Origin: Comamonas sp. GB3 AK4-5
GTDB lineage: Bacteria; Pseudomonadota; Gammaproteobacteria; Burkholderiales; Burkholderiaceae_C
Assembly (NCBI RefSeq): GCF_041320665.1
Contig: NZ_CP166730.1
Coordinates: 1,302,001-1,366,000 of the forward strand
Direction of reading: 5' to 3'
DNA length: 64,000 nt
The notes below the pieces were generated by a model, which saw only the letters and a list, made by a program, of their open reading frames with translations, searched no databases and had not been told where the DNA came from. The number at the start of each line of letters is the position of its first letter. Within the stretch, counting starts at the first letter, position 1. The translations under genes were made by a program, and so were the position numbers. Shown here one piece after another: positions 1 to 9,027 of the stretch.

Positions 1-3000
1 CCCACGGCATTGCCGTGCGCCAGCAATCCCTGCAGGGGCTGGCGGACAATGTGGACGCGGCCAGCCTGCCGGCGGCCGACCTGGTGGTGATCGATGCCTA
101 CCAGCAAGAGCAGGTGCAGGCCAAGCTGGGCCAGGCCATGGCCGATATGGAACGGGCGCATCGGCCCTATCTGTGGCATCTGGAAAAAGGCCCCCAAGGC
201 AGCGGCATGCCGCAGGCCCTGGTGCAGCGGCTGGCCGCCTACTACCTCAACGGTGGGCAGGCCAACTATGCGCATTACTTCCAGACCCTGCAGCAGTGGC
301 ATGCGGGCTCGTCTGGGCCGGCCATTGCCGACCCCGTGGTCTATCCCAAGGTGGGCATCTACCACCCCAAGGCCCAGGGCCAGGTGTTTTTGGGCACCCA
401 GCAGTACCTGGGCTGGCGACAGCTGCAGCCAGGAAATCTGCCGCCCGTGGTGGCCATCAACTTCCACCAGCAGCAGTTGAGTGGCATGCAGACCGAGGTC
501 ATCGATGACCTGATCGCCCGCATCGAGCAAACCGGCGCCGTGGCCTTGCCCTACTTCAATCCCTCGGCCGATGAAGAGGCCCACCACGCGCTGCTGACGC
601 TGCAAGGCCAGCGCGTGGCCGATGTGCTGATCAACACCCGCATCATGCTGAATTCCGAGGGCTCGCGCCGCGCCTATGAGGCCCTGGGCATCCCCGTCAT
701 ACAGGCTACGACCTACCGCAGGGGCAGCGCCGCAGACTGGGAGGCCGACCCCCAAGGCATACCCGCCATGGACCTACCCTTGTACGTGGCCCAGCCCGAG
801 TTCACAGGCATTTCCGACATCCAGATTGCTTCGGCCGTGGATGGGCCAAGCGGCTCGGCCCTGCCACTGGAGGCACAGGCCCAGTCGGTGGTGAACAAGG
901 CGTTGCGCCTGGTGGCCTTGCAGCGCAAGCCCAACGCGCAAAAGCGCATCAGCCTGTTTTTCTGGAACTCCCCGCCGGGCGAAAAAAATCTGGCCTCGGC
1001 CTTTATGAATGTGCCGGCCAGCATGGTGAATGCGTTGCAGGCCATGCAGGCGGCAGGCTATGCCACCGAGGTGCCGCCGCAGGAAGTCTTGATTCCCCAG
1101 CTGCAAAGCCTGCTCACCCATATCTACCGCAACACCCGCTTGCAGGATCTGGTGGAGCAAGGCCAGGCGGACACCTTGCCGGTGGCGCAGTACGAAGCCT
1201 GGCTGGCGCAGCTGCCCGCCTCGGTGCGCCTGGGTGTGGATGCGCGCTGGGGCGCACCCGCGCAATCGGACATGGTGATAACGCACCAGGGCCGCGCAGT
1301 GTTTGTCATCCCGCGCCTGGTGCTGGGCCATGTGGCCCTGCTGCCGCAGCCGCCACGCAGCGACAAGCGCGACGACCAGGAAAAAGCGCTCTACCACTCG
1401 CTCAGCAGCGTGCCCACGCACTTTTACCTGGCCACCTATCTGTGGGCGCGTGAGGCCCAGGGCGGCTGGGGCAGCGATGCCATCATCCACTTCGGCACGC
1501 ACGGCTCGCAGGAATGGCTGCCCGGCAAGGAGCGCGGCCTGCGCGTGACGGACTATGCCTCGCTGATGGTGGGCGACCTGCCCGTGGTCTACCCCTACAT
1601 CGTGGACAACATCGGCGAAGCCCAGCAGGCCAAGCGCCGTGGCCGTGCGCTCACGCTGAGCTACCAGACGCCGCCCTTCCAGCCCGCAGGCATGCACCAG
1701 GACTGGACGGCGCTACACGATCTGCTCCATGCCTGGCAGGAGCAGGACACGGGCGCAGTCAAAGACCAGTACCGCACCGACATCCTGGCCAAGGCACAGG
1801 CGCTGCGCATGGACAAGGACATGGGCTGGAAGCCGCCCCATACCCCCGAGAACTTCGCGCAGTTTGTTGACAGCCTGCATGCCCATTTGCACGAGTTGGC
1901 CGAAACCATTCAGCCCCTGGGCCTGCACAGCCTGGGCCAGGCACCGGCCGATGAGCACCGCATCGCCACCGTGGCCATGATGCTGGGCAAGCCCTATTGG
2001 TATGCGGCGGCCAGGGCCGCAGGCGTGGAAGAGGGTGAAATCGACGAAGCCATGGTCGGCCCGTATGAGACCATGCAGCAGTCGATACCGTTGCAGCTGC
2101 TGCAGCATGCGCTGCAGGGCAGCGGCCAGGTGGCAGGCCATGCGGCGGCCAGCATGGCCGCCTATGCTGCCGACCCGGCCCTGCGCCCCTGGCTGGAACA
2201 AGGCCGTGACTGGTACGCCCGCCTGGGCGCGCAAAACGAGCTGCCGGCCTTGCTCCATGCCTTGTCCGGCCAGTACATCCCGACGTCCTATGGCGGTGAT
2301 CCGGTCAAGAACCCCGACGCCTTTCCCACGGGCCGCAATCTCTACGGCTTCGACCCCGCGCGCGTGCCCAGTCCCCAGGCCTGGCAGGCCGGCAAACAGG
2401 CTGCGGAACAAATGCTGGAGGTGCACCGCCAGGCCACGGGCAAGCCCCTGTCCAAGGTGACGTTCTCGCTGTGGTCGGTGGAGACCATGCGACACCAAGG
2501 CATCTTGGAAGCGCAGGCCCTGCACCTCATGGGCGTGGAGCCGGTGTGGGACAAGGGTGGGCGCGTGGTAGACGTCAAGCTGCAAAGCCGCCAGGCGCTG
2601 GGCCGCCCGCGCGTGGACGTGGTGCTGTCGGCCACCGGCCTGTACCGCGACCATTTCCCCAACACCCTCAAGCTGCTGGCCAAGGCCGCCAAGCTGGTGG
2701 CCACCACGCAAGAGGCTGACAACCCCGCCTGGGCCTTCAGCCAGCAGCTGCGCCAGCGGCTGCTGAGCCAGGGCGTGGCCGAGGATGTGGCCGACGATGC
2801 CAGCCAGACCCGCATCTTCTCTACCGCCTCTGGCGAATACGGCACCGGCCTGCCCGAGGCCACGCTGGCCACCGACTCCTGGGGCAGCAAGGAAGAGGGC
2901 AATGCCAAGCTGGCCCAGCTCTACCTGAACCGCATGCAGACGGCCTATGGCCCGGACGAAAAGCGCTGGGGTATGCAGGGTGTGGAAGGCGCGGCGCCCG

Positions 3001-3938
3001 GCACCAATCTCTATGCAGAACAGCTCAAGGGCACGCAGGCCGCCGTGCTGGCGCGCAGCTCCAACACCTACGGCATGTTGACCACGGACGATCCCTTTCA
3101 GTACCTGGGAGGCATTGGCCTGGCGGTGCGCGCACTCAATGGCGAGGCGCCGGCGCTGTACATCAGCAATCTGCGCAATCCCGGCGCCACCCGCACCGAG
3201 GCGGCCCAGGACTTTCTGGCCAAGGAACTGGCCACGCGCCAGTTCCACCCCGGTTATATCCAGGGGCTGATGAAGGAAGGCTATTCCGGCACCCTGCGGG
3301 TGCTGGATGCCACCAACAACCTGTGGGGTTGGACAGCCGTGGCGCATGAAATCGTGCGCGATGACCAGTGGCAGGAAATGGCCGATGTGTATGTCAACGA
3401 CAAGCACCAACTGGGCGTGCAGCAATGGATGGAGGAGCGCAATCCCCACGCCTACGCCCAGACCATGGAGCGCATGCTGGAAGCCGCACGCAAAGGCTAC
3501 TGGCAGGCCGATGCGGCCACGCTCTCTCAGCTCAAGGCCCGCTACAGCGCGCTGCAGCAGCGCTTTGATGTGCACAGCGCCAACCAGGCCTTCATGGACT
3601 ATGTGCAGCAGGGCAGTGAAGTGGCGGCCTTGCCCACACCGAAGGCAATGCCTCAGCCCTCCGCACCGGCCGCACCGCAGGCCCAGGCTGCGCCGGCAGC
3701 GTCCCCGCCCGATCGACCCGAACAGCCTGATGACGCGCCGCCTGACAACGCCCCTCCCACCACCCAGGTGAGCGGCATGGTGCTGGAGAAGACCGAGCCC
3801 ACACCCGACCCCAAGCCGGCCGACGCGGTGCTACAGGCGCTGGAGCAACTCTTTCTTGCCGGCCTGCTGCTGGCCATGGCCGCACTGGGCGCCTGGGCGC
3901 AAACCCGGCCCGTGGCCCAGGCCCGCCGCAAGGCATGA
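1..3938 (+). CDS. CobN/HmuS-type metallochelatase (dechelatase-like), 5' end outside window
   Basis: The frame is open to the left edge, so the N-terminus is missing; about 1,310 residues are present. Family signatures are seen: HFGTHGSQEWLPGKERG around residue 492 (counted from the GTG at 15), the hallmark of CobN/ChlH-type large chelatase subunits, and ARSSNTYGMLTTDDPF near 1,012. The last 100 residues are unlike cytoplasmic CobN: a Pro/Ala-rich linker followed by a hydrophobic segment (LEQLFLAGLLLAMAALGAWA) and a basic tail, implying a C-terminal membrane anchor. The stop overlaps the next ORF (ATGA), and the followers are an ExbB-like channel and a DUF2149 protein. That arrangement is known from HmuS-T-U, where HmuS removes iron from heme, so I favour a periplasmic heme or tetrapyrrole dechelatase over aerobic cobaltochelatase. 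No cobS or cobT is present in the window. Confidence is high for the family and moderate for the role. Confidence 0.85.
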   Translation, partial: HGIAVRQQSLQGLADNVDAASLPAADLVVIDAYQQEQVQAKLGQAMADMERAHRPYLWHLEKGPQGSGMPQALVQRLAAYYLNGGQANYAHYFQTLQQWHAGSSGPAIADPVVYPKVGIYHPKAQGQVFLGTQQYLGWRQLQPGNLPPVVAINFHQQQLSGMQTEVIDDLIARIEQTGAVALPYFNPSADEEAHHALLTLQGQRVADVLINTRIMLNSEGSRRAYEALGIPVIQATTYRRGSAADWEADPQGIPAMDLPLYVAQPEFTGISDIQIASAVDGPSGSALPLEAQAQSVVNKALRLVALQRKPNAQKRISLFFWNSPPGEKNLASAFMNVPASMVNALQAMQAAGYATEVPPQEVLIPQLQSLLTHIYRNTRLQDLVEQGQADTLPVAQYEAWLAQLPASVRLGVDARWGAPAQSDMVITHQGRAVFVIPRLVLGHVALLPQPPRSDKRDDQEKALYHSLSSVPTHFYLATYLWAREAQGGWGSDAIIHFGTHGSQEWLPGKERGLRVTDYASLMVGDLPVVYPYIVDNIGEAQQAKRRGRALTLSYQTPPFQPAGMHQDWTALHDLLHAWQEQDTGAVKDQYRTDILAKAQALRMDKDMGWKPPHTPENFAQFVDSLHAHLHELAETIQPLGLHSLGQAPADEHRIATVAMMLGKPYWYAAARAAGVEEGEIDEAMVGPYETMQQSIPLQLLQHALQGSGQVAGHAAASMAAYAADPALRPWLEQGRDWYARLGAQNELPALLHALSGQYIPTSYGGDPVKNPDAFPTGRNLYGFDPARVPSPQAWQAGKQAAEQMLEVHRQATGKPLSKVTFSLWSVETMRHQGILEAQALHLMGVEPVWDKGGRVVDVKLQSRQALGRPRVDVVLSATGLYRDHFPNTLKLLAKAAKLVATTQEADNPAWAFSQQLRQRLLSQGVAEDVADDASQTRIFSTASGEYGTGLPEATLATDSWGSKEEGNAKLAQLYLNRMQTAYGPDEKRWGMQGVEGAAPGTNLYAEQLKGTQAAVLARSSNTYGMLTTDDPFQYLGGIGLAVRALNGEAPALYISNLRNPGATRTEAAQDFLAKELATRQFHPGYIQGLMKEGYSGTLRVLDATNNLWGWTAVAHEIVRDDQWQEMADVYVNDKHQLGVQQWMEERNPHAYAQTMERMLEAARKGYWQADAATLSQLKARYSALQQRFDVHSANQAFMDYVQQGSEVAALPTPKAMPQPSAPAAPQAQAAPAASPPDRPEQPDDAPPDNAPPTTQVSGMVLEKTEPTPDPKPADAVLQALEQLFLAGLLLAMAALGAWAQTRPVAQARRKA

Positions 3939-3979
3939 CGACGCAAGCCCTTACCACCATAACGACACTGGAAACCACC

Positions 3980-4510
3980 ATGAGCCACCATATTGAAAAC
4001 TGGATGTACCTGATAGGGCAGATTTTTCTGATCCCCACGCTGGCCGCCATTGCCCTGCTGTTCTTCTATTCCCTGTTTGCCTTTGGCGCGTTTGCTGTGG
4101 CCTGGGGACAGCGCCGCAACCAGACGCTGCAAGCCGCTGCGCAGCAGCCTTCGCGGGCCTACCCCTTGCTGGCCCTGGCGCAAGCCCAGCCCGGCATGGG
4201 CGCAGATGCGCGCGACCTGGCCGCCCACAAGCTGCTGGAAGTGCCCCGCGTCATCACCCGCGTCATGCCCATGCTGGGCCTGGTGGCCACCATGATTCCC
4301 ATGGGGCCTGCGCTCAAGAACATTGCCGGTGGCGATATTGCCGCCGTGGCCGACAACCTGGCCGTGGCGTTTTCGGCCGTGATCCTGGCGCTGATTGCCT
4401 CGTCACTGACCTACTGGATCGTCTCGGTGCGCAAGCGCTGGCTGGCCGAGGAGCTGGTGTGGCTGCAAAGCCAGGATGCAGCCAACGGCGCGGCACGGGC
4501 CGCTGCGTGA
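3980..4510 (+). CDS. MotA/TolQ/ExbB-type proton channel protein
   Basis: A 176-residue membrane protein. Hydrophobic helices lie at about residues 9-41 (YLIGQIFLIPTLAAIALLFF), 95-112 (VMPMLGLVATMIPMGPAL) and 125-148 (LAVAFSAVILALIASSLTYW). The second and third resemble the pore helices of the MotA/TolQ/ExbB family, which couple proton flow to work on a partner protein. An upstream in-frame ATG at 3935 overlaps the chelatase stop by four bases, but the ATG at 3980 starts directly before the first helix, so I prefer 3980. Position between a CobN/HmuS-like protein and DUF2149 matches the HmuT position of Bacteroidetes heme loci. It would be expected to power the chelatase-like partner; that is inference. 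Confidence 0.8.
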   Translation: MSHHIENWMYLIGQIFLIPTLAAIALLFFYSLFAFGAFAVAWGQRRNQTLQAAAQQPSRAYPLLALAQAQPGMGADARDLAAHKLLEVPRVITRVMPMLGLVATMIPMGPALKNIAGGDIAAVADNLAVAFSAVILALIASSLTYWIVSVRKRWLAEELVWLQSQDAANGAARAAA

Positions 4511-4520
4511 AGGGGCTGCC

Positions 4521-4871
4521 ATGAAGTTTCTGCAGGAAACCGATAGCGACGATCCCATGCTGTCGGTGGTCAATCTGATCGACATCTTCTTGGTGATCAT
4601 CGCGGCTTTGCTCATCACCATCGCCCAGAACCCCTTGATGGCCGCCATGGCCAAGCAGGACGTGACCGTGGTCACCGACGCAGGCAAGGACGGCATGGAA
4701 ATGCTGGTGAAAAAAGGCGACAAGATCGAGCGCTTCAAGGCCAATGGCCAGACCGGCGAAGGCGAGGGTGCCAAGGCCGGCGTGGCCTACCGCATGAAGG
4801 ATGGGTCGGTGGTCTATGTGCCCGAGAGCACCGAAGCCGCAGCCGGTGAAACCGCGCTGACTGCGCCCTGA
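4521..4871 (+). CDS. DUF2149 domain protein (HmuU-like partner of the ExbB-type channel)
   Basis: 116 residues. An N-terminal segment DSDDPMLSVVNLIDIFLVII is followed by a membrane helix ending at QNPL, then a soluble region of about 75 residues rich in Lys, Asp and Glu. This layout (short cytoplasmic N-terminus, one helix, periplasmic tail) parallels ExbD/TolR/MotB and is typical of DUF2149, which accompanies CobN-like proteins and ExbB-like channels. The start at 4521 is chosen because GAAGGGG sits just upstream, directly after the stop of the previous gene; a longer frame from 4476 would overlap that gene. Together the three genes form one rightward transcription unit. Confidence 0.75.
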   Translation: MKFLQETDSDDPMLSVVNLIDIFLVIIAALLITIAQNPLMAAMAKQDVTVVTDAGKDGMEMLVKKGDKIERFKANGQTGEGEGAKAGVAYRMKDGSVVYVPESTEAAAGETALTAP

Positions 4872-4953
4872 TGGTGGGCGTTGGCCAGGCGCGAGCGGCT
4901 CTTAAAAAGAGAGCTGTCTGCGCTCTCCATACAAGGGATTGAGGTGTGTTTGG

Positions 4954-5704
4954 CCTGATTAGCTACATACCTCAGATGAAGCTCCACTACGAATTGCGCT
5001 ACAGCGCGGATATGACGTTCTGAGGCCGGGACTCGCCCCGGCGGGCGACTTCATTTTCTTGAGCGCTCAAGAAAACGAAGCAAAAGAAACCGCCCCTGCT
5101 GCCCATGTCCCTGCGCTTCGCTGCGGGCAAGCTCGGTGCTCGATCCCAGGGCGGCGCCGCAGAACTCGCTTTGCGGCAGAGCCGCGCCGCTCGAACAACC
5201 GCGGCGAGTCAGTTCACGAAGCAGCTGTGTCCTGCGGCACAGCTGCCCGCCCCGGGCTCTGCGCGCCAAGCCATGGGCAAAAGGGGAAGGCGGGAACCGG
5301 ATACCTGCCCTGCGCGGGCTGCGCTATTGGCAAACCTTATTTTTCATCTCTCGACACCAGCCGCTTCGTCACACTGCTGGCGCTGCGGTTGTTCCCCTTC
5401 TATACACGCCTGCGGCGCACAGCACACAGGGCCGCATGGCTGCCGCAGGACAGCCATGCTTCGTCAACTGACTTGCCGCGGCTGTTCGAGCGGAGCGCTG
5501 AAAGCGCGCAGAGAGTTCTGCGGCAGGCCCTGTGTGTTGGGTGACGCAGGTTGCCCCGGCGCGACAGCGCTGGGGTCGGGGATAGCAGGGGCGCATTCTT
5601 CGCCTACCTTCTTGTGCGAGCAAGAAGGTAGGTCGCCCGCCGGGGCGAGACCCGGCTTCGGAACATCACTTCACAACAGTGCCTGAGACAAGTATCTAAT
5701 CAGG
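4954..5704. repeat. Large imperfect palindrome (about 750 bp), no credible gene
   Basis: The left arm begins CCTGATTAGCTACAT at 4954 and the right arm ends CTAATCAGG at 5704. The arms stay recognisable as inverted copies for about 280 bp: CTCGCCCCGGCGGGCGA near 5032 pairs with the inverted copy near 5633, and CCGCGGCGAGTCAGTTCACG near 5200 pairs with a near-inverse at about 5470. A centre of roughly 175 bp is not repeated. Small nested hairpins lie inside each arm, for example TTCTTGAGCGCTCAAGAA at 5057. ORFs of 160-190 codons cross the element but have no recognisable product and run through the palindrome. A second, half-length copy lies at 60668-61099. Confidence 0.8.
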
Positions 5705-5784
5705 GTGTTTGGCTCTGAATCCTTGGATGTATCTGCATAGGCTGCTATGTATTGGATAGTGCATAGCCCCATGCATGCACATTG

Positions 5785-5822
5785 AAAAAGCCCGCAGTGC
5801 GGATGGTTCTGCGGGCTTTTTT
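5785..5822 (-). terminator. Bidirectional intrinsic terminator after lysA
   Basis: AAAAAGCCCGCA is followed by a 13-nt loop and TGCGGGCTTTTTT. The 7-bp GC stem is flanked by A and T runs, so it can terminate in both directions. It lies just beyond the lysA stop codon. Confidence 0.85.
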
Positions 5823-5839
5823 GTGGGGGTCGGTAAAGC

Positions 5840-7087
5840 TTACAGGCCCAGCTCCAGCGCCAGCAGCTCGTCCACGGTCTGGCGGCGGCGGATCAAGCGG
5901 GCCTGGCCTCCATCGACCAGCACCTCGGCCGCCAGCGGGCGGGTGTTGTAGTTGCTGGACATGGAGCTGCCGTAGGCGCCGGTGTCATGAATCACCAGCA
6001 GATCGCCCACGCTGGCGCCGGCCAGCGAACGCGGCAGCACCACGCCGCCGTCGCCCTGGGTGAACACATCGCCGGATTCGCACAGCGGGCCGGCCACCAC
6101 GCTGTCGCGTGCGGGCAGTTGTTGGCCGTCGCGGCGCAGCACTTCCATACCGTGGTAGCTGCCATACATGCTGGGGCGCATCAGCTCGTTAAAGCCGGTG
6201 TCGACCAGTACAAAGTGGTTGTTGCCGGCGTTCTTGGTGGCGCGCACCGTACCCAGCAGCACGCCGGATTCGGCCACCAGAAAGCGGCCAGGCTCCAGCT
6301 CCAGGCCCAGGCGGTGGCCAACGACTGCTTCGGCCTGTTTGCGCGCCGCATCCCACAGGCCGTGGTAGTGGGCGGTGTCGATGGTGGCGTCGCCCTTTTT
6401 GTAGGGGATGGACAGGCCGCCGCCGGCAGAGATCGCATGCAGGTCCACGCCCGCGGCCTTGCTGCGCTCCACCAGCTTGACCATGGCACCGCAGACCTCT
6501 TGCAGATGGCCGTAGTCCACGCCCGAGCCTATGTGCATATGCAGGCCGGCCAGCACCAGGCCGCCTTGCTGGATGGCGGCCAGCGCGGCCTCCAGCTCGG
6601 TGTGCCAGATGCCGTGCTTGCTGTGCTCGCCACCGGTATTGGTCTTGTTGCTATGGCCATGGCCAAAGCCGGGGTTGATGCGCAGCCACACATGGTGGCC
6701 GGGCGATGCAGCGGCCAGCTGGTGCAGCATGTCGATGGAGCCTGCGTTGACGGGCACCTTGTGCTCCACCACGGTAGCCAGCGTGGCCTCATCCATCACA
6801 TCGGCGGTGAAGACGATGTCGGCCGGCTCGCCAAAGCCGGGCGTGAAGCCGGCGGCCAGAGCACGCAGGATTTCACCGCGCGAGACCGCGTCCACCTTCA
6901 CGCCTTGTTCGCGCATCAGCTTCAGGATGTGGATGTTGGAGCAGGCCTTTTGCGCAAAGCGCACGGTGTCAAACGCCTGGAGCTGGGCAATGCGCTCGCG
7001 GATGGTGGCCGCGTCGTACACCCACAGCGGGGTGCCAAATTCGTCGGCCAGGGCCCAGAGCTGGGCGGGGGAGAAAGGGTTGCGCAT
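5840..7087 (-). CDS. lysA: Diaminopimelate decarboxylase
   Basis: 415 residues. It decarboxylates meso-diaminopimelate to L-lysine, the last step of lysine synthesis, as a PLP-dependent fold-III enzyme. Seen: the PLP-lysine region FAQKACSNIHIL (Lys47), the glycine loop GGGLSIPY, LEPGRFLVAESG and the active-site CESGDVF. The lysine motif differs from the common YAVKAN form. A longer frame begins at 7138, but MRNPFSPAQLWALADEFGTP matches the usual N-terminus, so 7087 is preferred. It is divergent from a LysR-type gene, the same arrangement as lysA/lysR of enterobacteria, which suggests lysine- or diaminopimelate-responsive control from the 180-bp spacer. Confidence 0.92.
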   Translation of the reverse strand: MRNPFSPAQLWALADEFGTPLWVYDAATIRERIAQLQAFDTVRFAQKACSNIHILKLMREQGVKVDAVSRGEILRALAAGFTPGFGEPADIVFTADVMDEATLATVVEHKVPVNAGSIDMLHQLAAASPGHHVWLRINPGFGHGHSNKTNTGGEHSKHGIWHTELEAALAAIQQGGLVLAGLHMHIGSGVDYGHLQEVCGAMVKLVERSKAAGVDLHAISAGGGLSIPYKKGDATIDTAHYHGLWDAARKQAEAVVGHRLGLELEPGRFLVAESGVLLGTVRATKNAGNNHFVLVDTGFNELMRPSMYGSYHGMEVLRRDGQQLPARDSVVAGPLCESGDVFTQGDGGVVLPRSLAGASVGDLLVIHDTGAYGSSMSSNYNTRPLAAEVLVDGGQARLIRRRQTVDELLALELGL

Positions 7088-7266
7088 GGTGGGTACTCTG
7101 AAATCAATAGCTGCTGTTGCAGATACAGACTGCGCCAACGGCCAAAAACATGGTTTTTTGCAGCCTGGGCAATCTCACTGGGTGCTGAGAATGCCCCAGG
7201 GACTTCATCTGGTCGAATGCTTTGTTATGGCAAAGTCATTCATTTCTGATATGTGTTGATTTGCCC

Positions 7267-8211
7267 ATGCCCCCATCCACCACCTCGTTGTCCGAACGCA
7301 TCAGCCACCGCCATATCGAGGTGTTTCGCGCCGTGATGCTGGCCGGCGGGGTGACGGCAGCGGCCCAGCTGCTGTTTACCTCCCAACCCACCGTGAGCCG
7401 CGAGCTGGCGCGGCTGGAGCAACTGCTGGGCTATGCGCTGTTCGAGCGCGTGCAAGGCCGGCTGCGGCCCACGGCCCGGGCCTTGGCGTTGTGGGCCGAG
7501 GTGCAGCGCAGCTGGCAGGGCCTGGAGCGCGTGGTGGACAAGGCCTTGGAGCTGGGCCAGGCCCAGGGCACCCATGTGCGGGTGCTGTGTCTGCCAGCCC
7601 TCAGCCATGCGTTGCTGCCCGGGGCGCTGGCGCGCTTGCAGGCCGAGCATGGGGCGGTGCCGGTGAGCATCACCACCCAGGAGTCACCGCTGCTGCAGGA
7701 ATGGATGGCGGCCCAGCGCTTTGACCTGGGCCTGGCCGAGCTGGCGGACGCTCCACCCGGCACGCGCAGCCTGCCGCTGCCGGCACGCGATGAGGTGGTG
7801 GTACTGCCCGCAGCCCATCCGCTGGCCCAGCGTGCGGTGTTAACGGCCGAGGACTTTGCCGGCCAGCCCTTTGTCAGCCTGGCGCGGGACGATCCCTATC
7901 GATTGCAGATTGATGCGGTGTTCGAGCAGGCGGGCGTGCCGCGCCAGTTGGGGCTGGAGACGGCCAGCGCCGTCTCGGTCTGCGCCCTGGTGCAGCAGGG
8001 CCTGGGCCTGGCCATCGTCAATCCCTATACGGCCCAGGCCTGCGCCGGGCCGCAGCTGGTGGTGCGGCCGCTGGCCTTTTCCATTCCCTACCAGGTGCAT
8101 GTGCTGCTGCCGCTGCACCGACCGGCCGAACCCGCGGTGGATGCGCTGGTGGCCGCTCTGCAGCAAGCGAGCACAGCACTTAGAACGTGTTCAAAGTCTC
8201 GCCAGATGTGA
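7267..8211 (+). CDS. lysR: LysR-type regulator, probable activator of lysA
   Basis: 314 residues. An N-terminal winged helix-turn-helix (AGGVTAAAQLLFTSQPTVSR, about residues 24-43) is followed by a LysR effector-binding domain. The divergent lysA makes a lysA activator the likely role. I chose the ATG at 7267 rather than 7222 because SERISHRHIEVFRAVMLAGG aligns with normal LysR starts. The C-terminus is odd: an IS5-family element inserted at 8183, and the last ten codons (RTCSKSRQM and stop) are read from the IS end. The original tail is therefore lost or replaced, although overall length is near normal, so function may be kept. Confidence 0.85.
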   Translation: MPPSTTSLSERISHRHIEVFRAVMLAGGVTAAAQLLFTSQPTVSRELARLEQLLGYALFERVQGRLRPTARALALWAEVQRSWQGLERVVDKALELGQAQGTHVRVLCLPALSHALLPGALARLQAEHGAVPVSITTQESPLLQEWMAAQRFDLGLAELADAPPGTRSLPLPARDEVVVLPAAHPLAQRAVLTAEDFAGQPFVSLARDDPYRLQIDAVFEQAGVPRQLGLETASAVSVCALVQQGLGLAIVNPYTAQACAGPQLVVRPLAFSIPYQVHVLLPLHRPAEPAVDALVAALQQASTALRTCSKSRQM

Positions 8212-9024
8212 GAAGCTCGCAGGATGAGAAAAGGCTACCCCAGCGATATCAAGCGCGAGCAGTTCGAAGTGATCCGGCCAATGCTGGAGAGTGCGCGCAA
8301 AAGGACGGCCCCACGCAAGGTGGAGCTTTACGAGGTGTTCTGCGCCGTGCTGTATCTGCTGCGCACGGGCTGCCAGTGGCGAGCGCTGCCCAGCGACTTT
8401 CCCAAGTGGCGCACGGTGCATTCGTACTGGGCGATCTGGAGCGAGCCCCGCGAGGAAGGCAGCCTGCTGGAGCAGGCTTTAAAAAAATCAGGTTGGCGCG
8501 GCCCGCGAGAAACTGGGGCGCAACGCATGCAGCGCGTTCTTGATTGTGGACGCGCAGAGCGTGAAGAACACGGACACGGCGGGGCTGAAGGGCTATGACG
8601 CGGGCAAGAAGGTCTGTGGGATCAAGCGCCACATTGCGGTGGACACGCAGGGGCTGCCACATGCCATTGCGGTGACCACGGCCGAGGTAACGGACCGCAA
8701 AGGTGCCCTGCAGGCCCTGCAGCGCTGTAAGCGGACGTTGGGGCGAGTGCAAGGCGTGCTGTGCGACAGCGGCTACGTGGGCCAGCCCTTTGCGCAGGGC
8801 GTACAAGAGATTCTGGGCGAGCACGTGACGGTGCAAATCGCCAAGAGGAGCGAGATGCACAGCTTTAAGGTCATGCCCAAGCGCTGGGTAGTGGAGCGCA
8901 GCTTCGCCTGGCTGGAGAAGAACAGAAGGTTATGGAAAAACTGCGAGCGTTGGCTCAACACCAGCTTGCAGTTCGTCCATCTGGCGTTCTTGGGGCTCTT
9001 GCTCAGGAGACTTTGAACACGCTC
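8183..9024 (+). mobile_element. IS5-family insertion sequence (842 bp)
   Basis: The terminal inverted repeats are GAACGTGTTCAAAGTCTC (8183-8200) and its near-perfect inverse at 9007-9024, differing at one base. TTA flanks both ends (8180-8182 and 9025-9027), consistent with a short target duplication. It holds one transposase gene split over two frames. The right end abuts a MITE whose termini resemble those of the IS. The left end truncates or rewrites the tail of lysR. Confidence 0.9.
8224..9016 (+). CDS. IS5-family DDE transposase, two frames joined by a shift at an A7 run
   Basis: Frame one (ATG 8224, would stop at 8598) carries the DUF4096-like N-terminus GCQWRALPSDFPKWRTVHSYW. Frame two (open from 8483 to 9016) carries the catalytic region: LIVDAQSVKNTDTAG (first Asp), VLCDSGYVGQPF (second Asp) and RWVVERSFAWLEKN (Glu). 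Continuity of homology moves from frame one to frame two at TTAAAAAAATC (seven A at 8481-8487), as in IS5 members that use programmed frameshifting or transcriptional slippage. A change of +1 (or loss of one A in the mRNA) joins them. A disabling mutation is the alternative, but the slippery site and intact second frame favour a working element. Confidence 0.85.
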
Positions 9025-9027
9025 TTA

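Noticed and set aside
1713..3575. A 620-codon ORF on the minus strand inside the CobN-like gene
   Set aside because: It is antisense to a gene with clear family motifs; the His/Gly/Leu-rich translation is typical of GC-rich mirror frames.
1..3938. Aerobic cobalamin cobaltochelatase CobN as the direct call
   Set aside because: The C-terminal membrane anchor and the ExbB/DUF2149 neighbours fit HmuS-like proteins better; without the N-terminus this is a preference, not a proof.
5105..5686. ORFs of 160-193 codons in the palindrome, candidates for orphan genes
   Set aside because: They cross from one inverted arm to the other, and the parallel copy at 60819 keeps no common frame to the end. Low-complexity translation.
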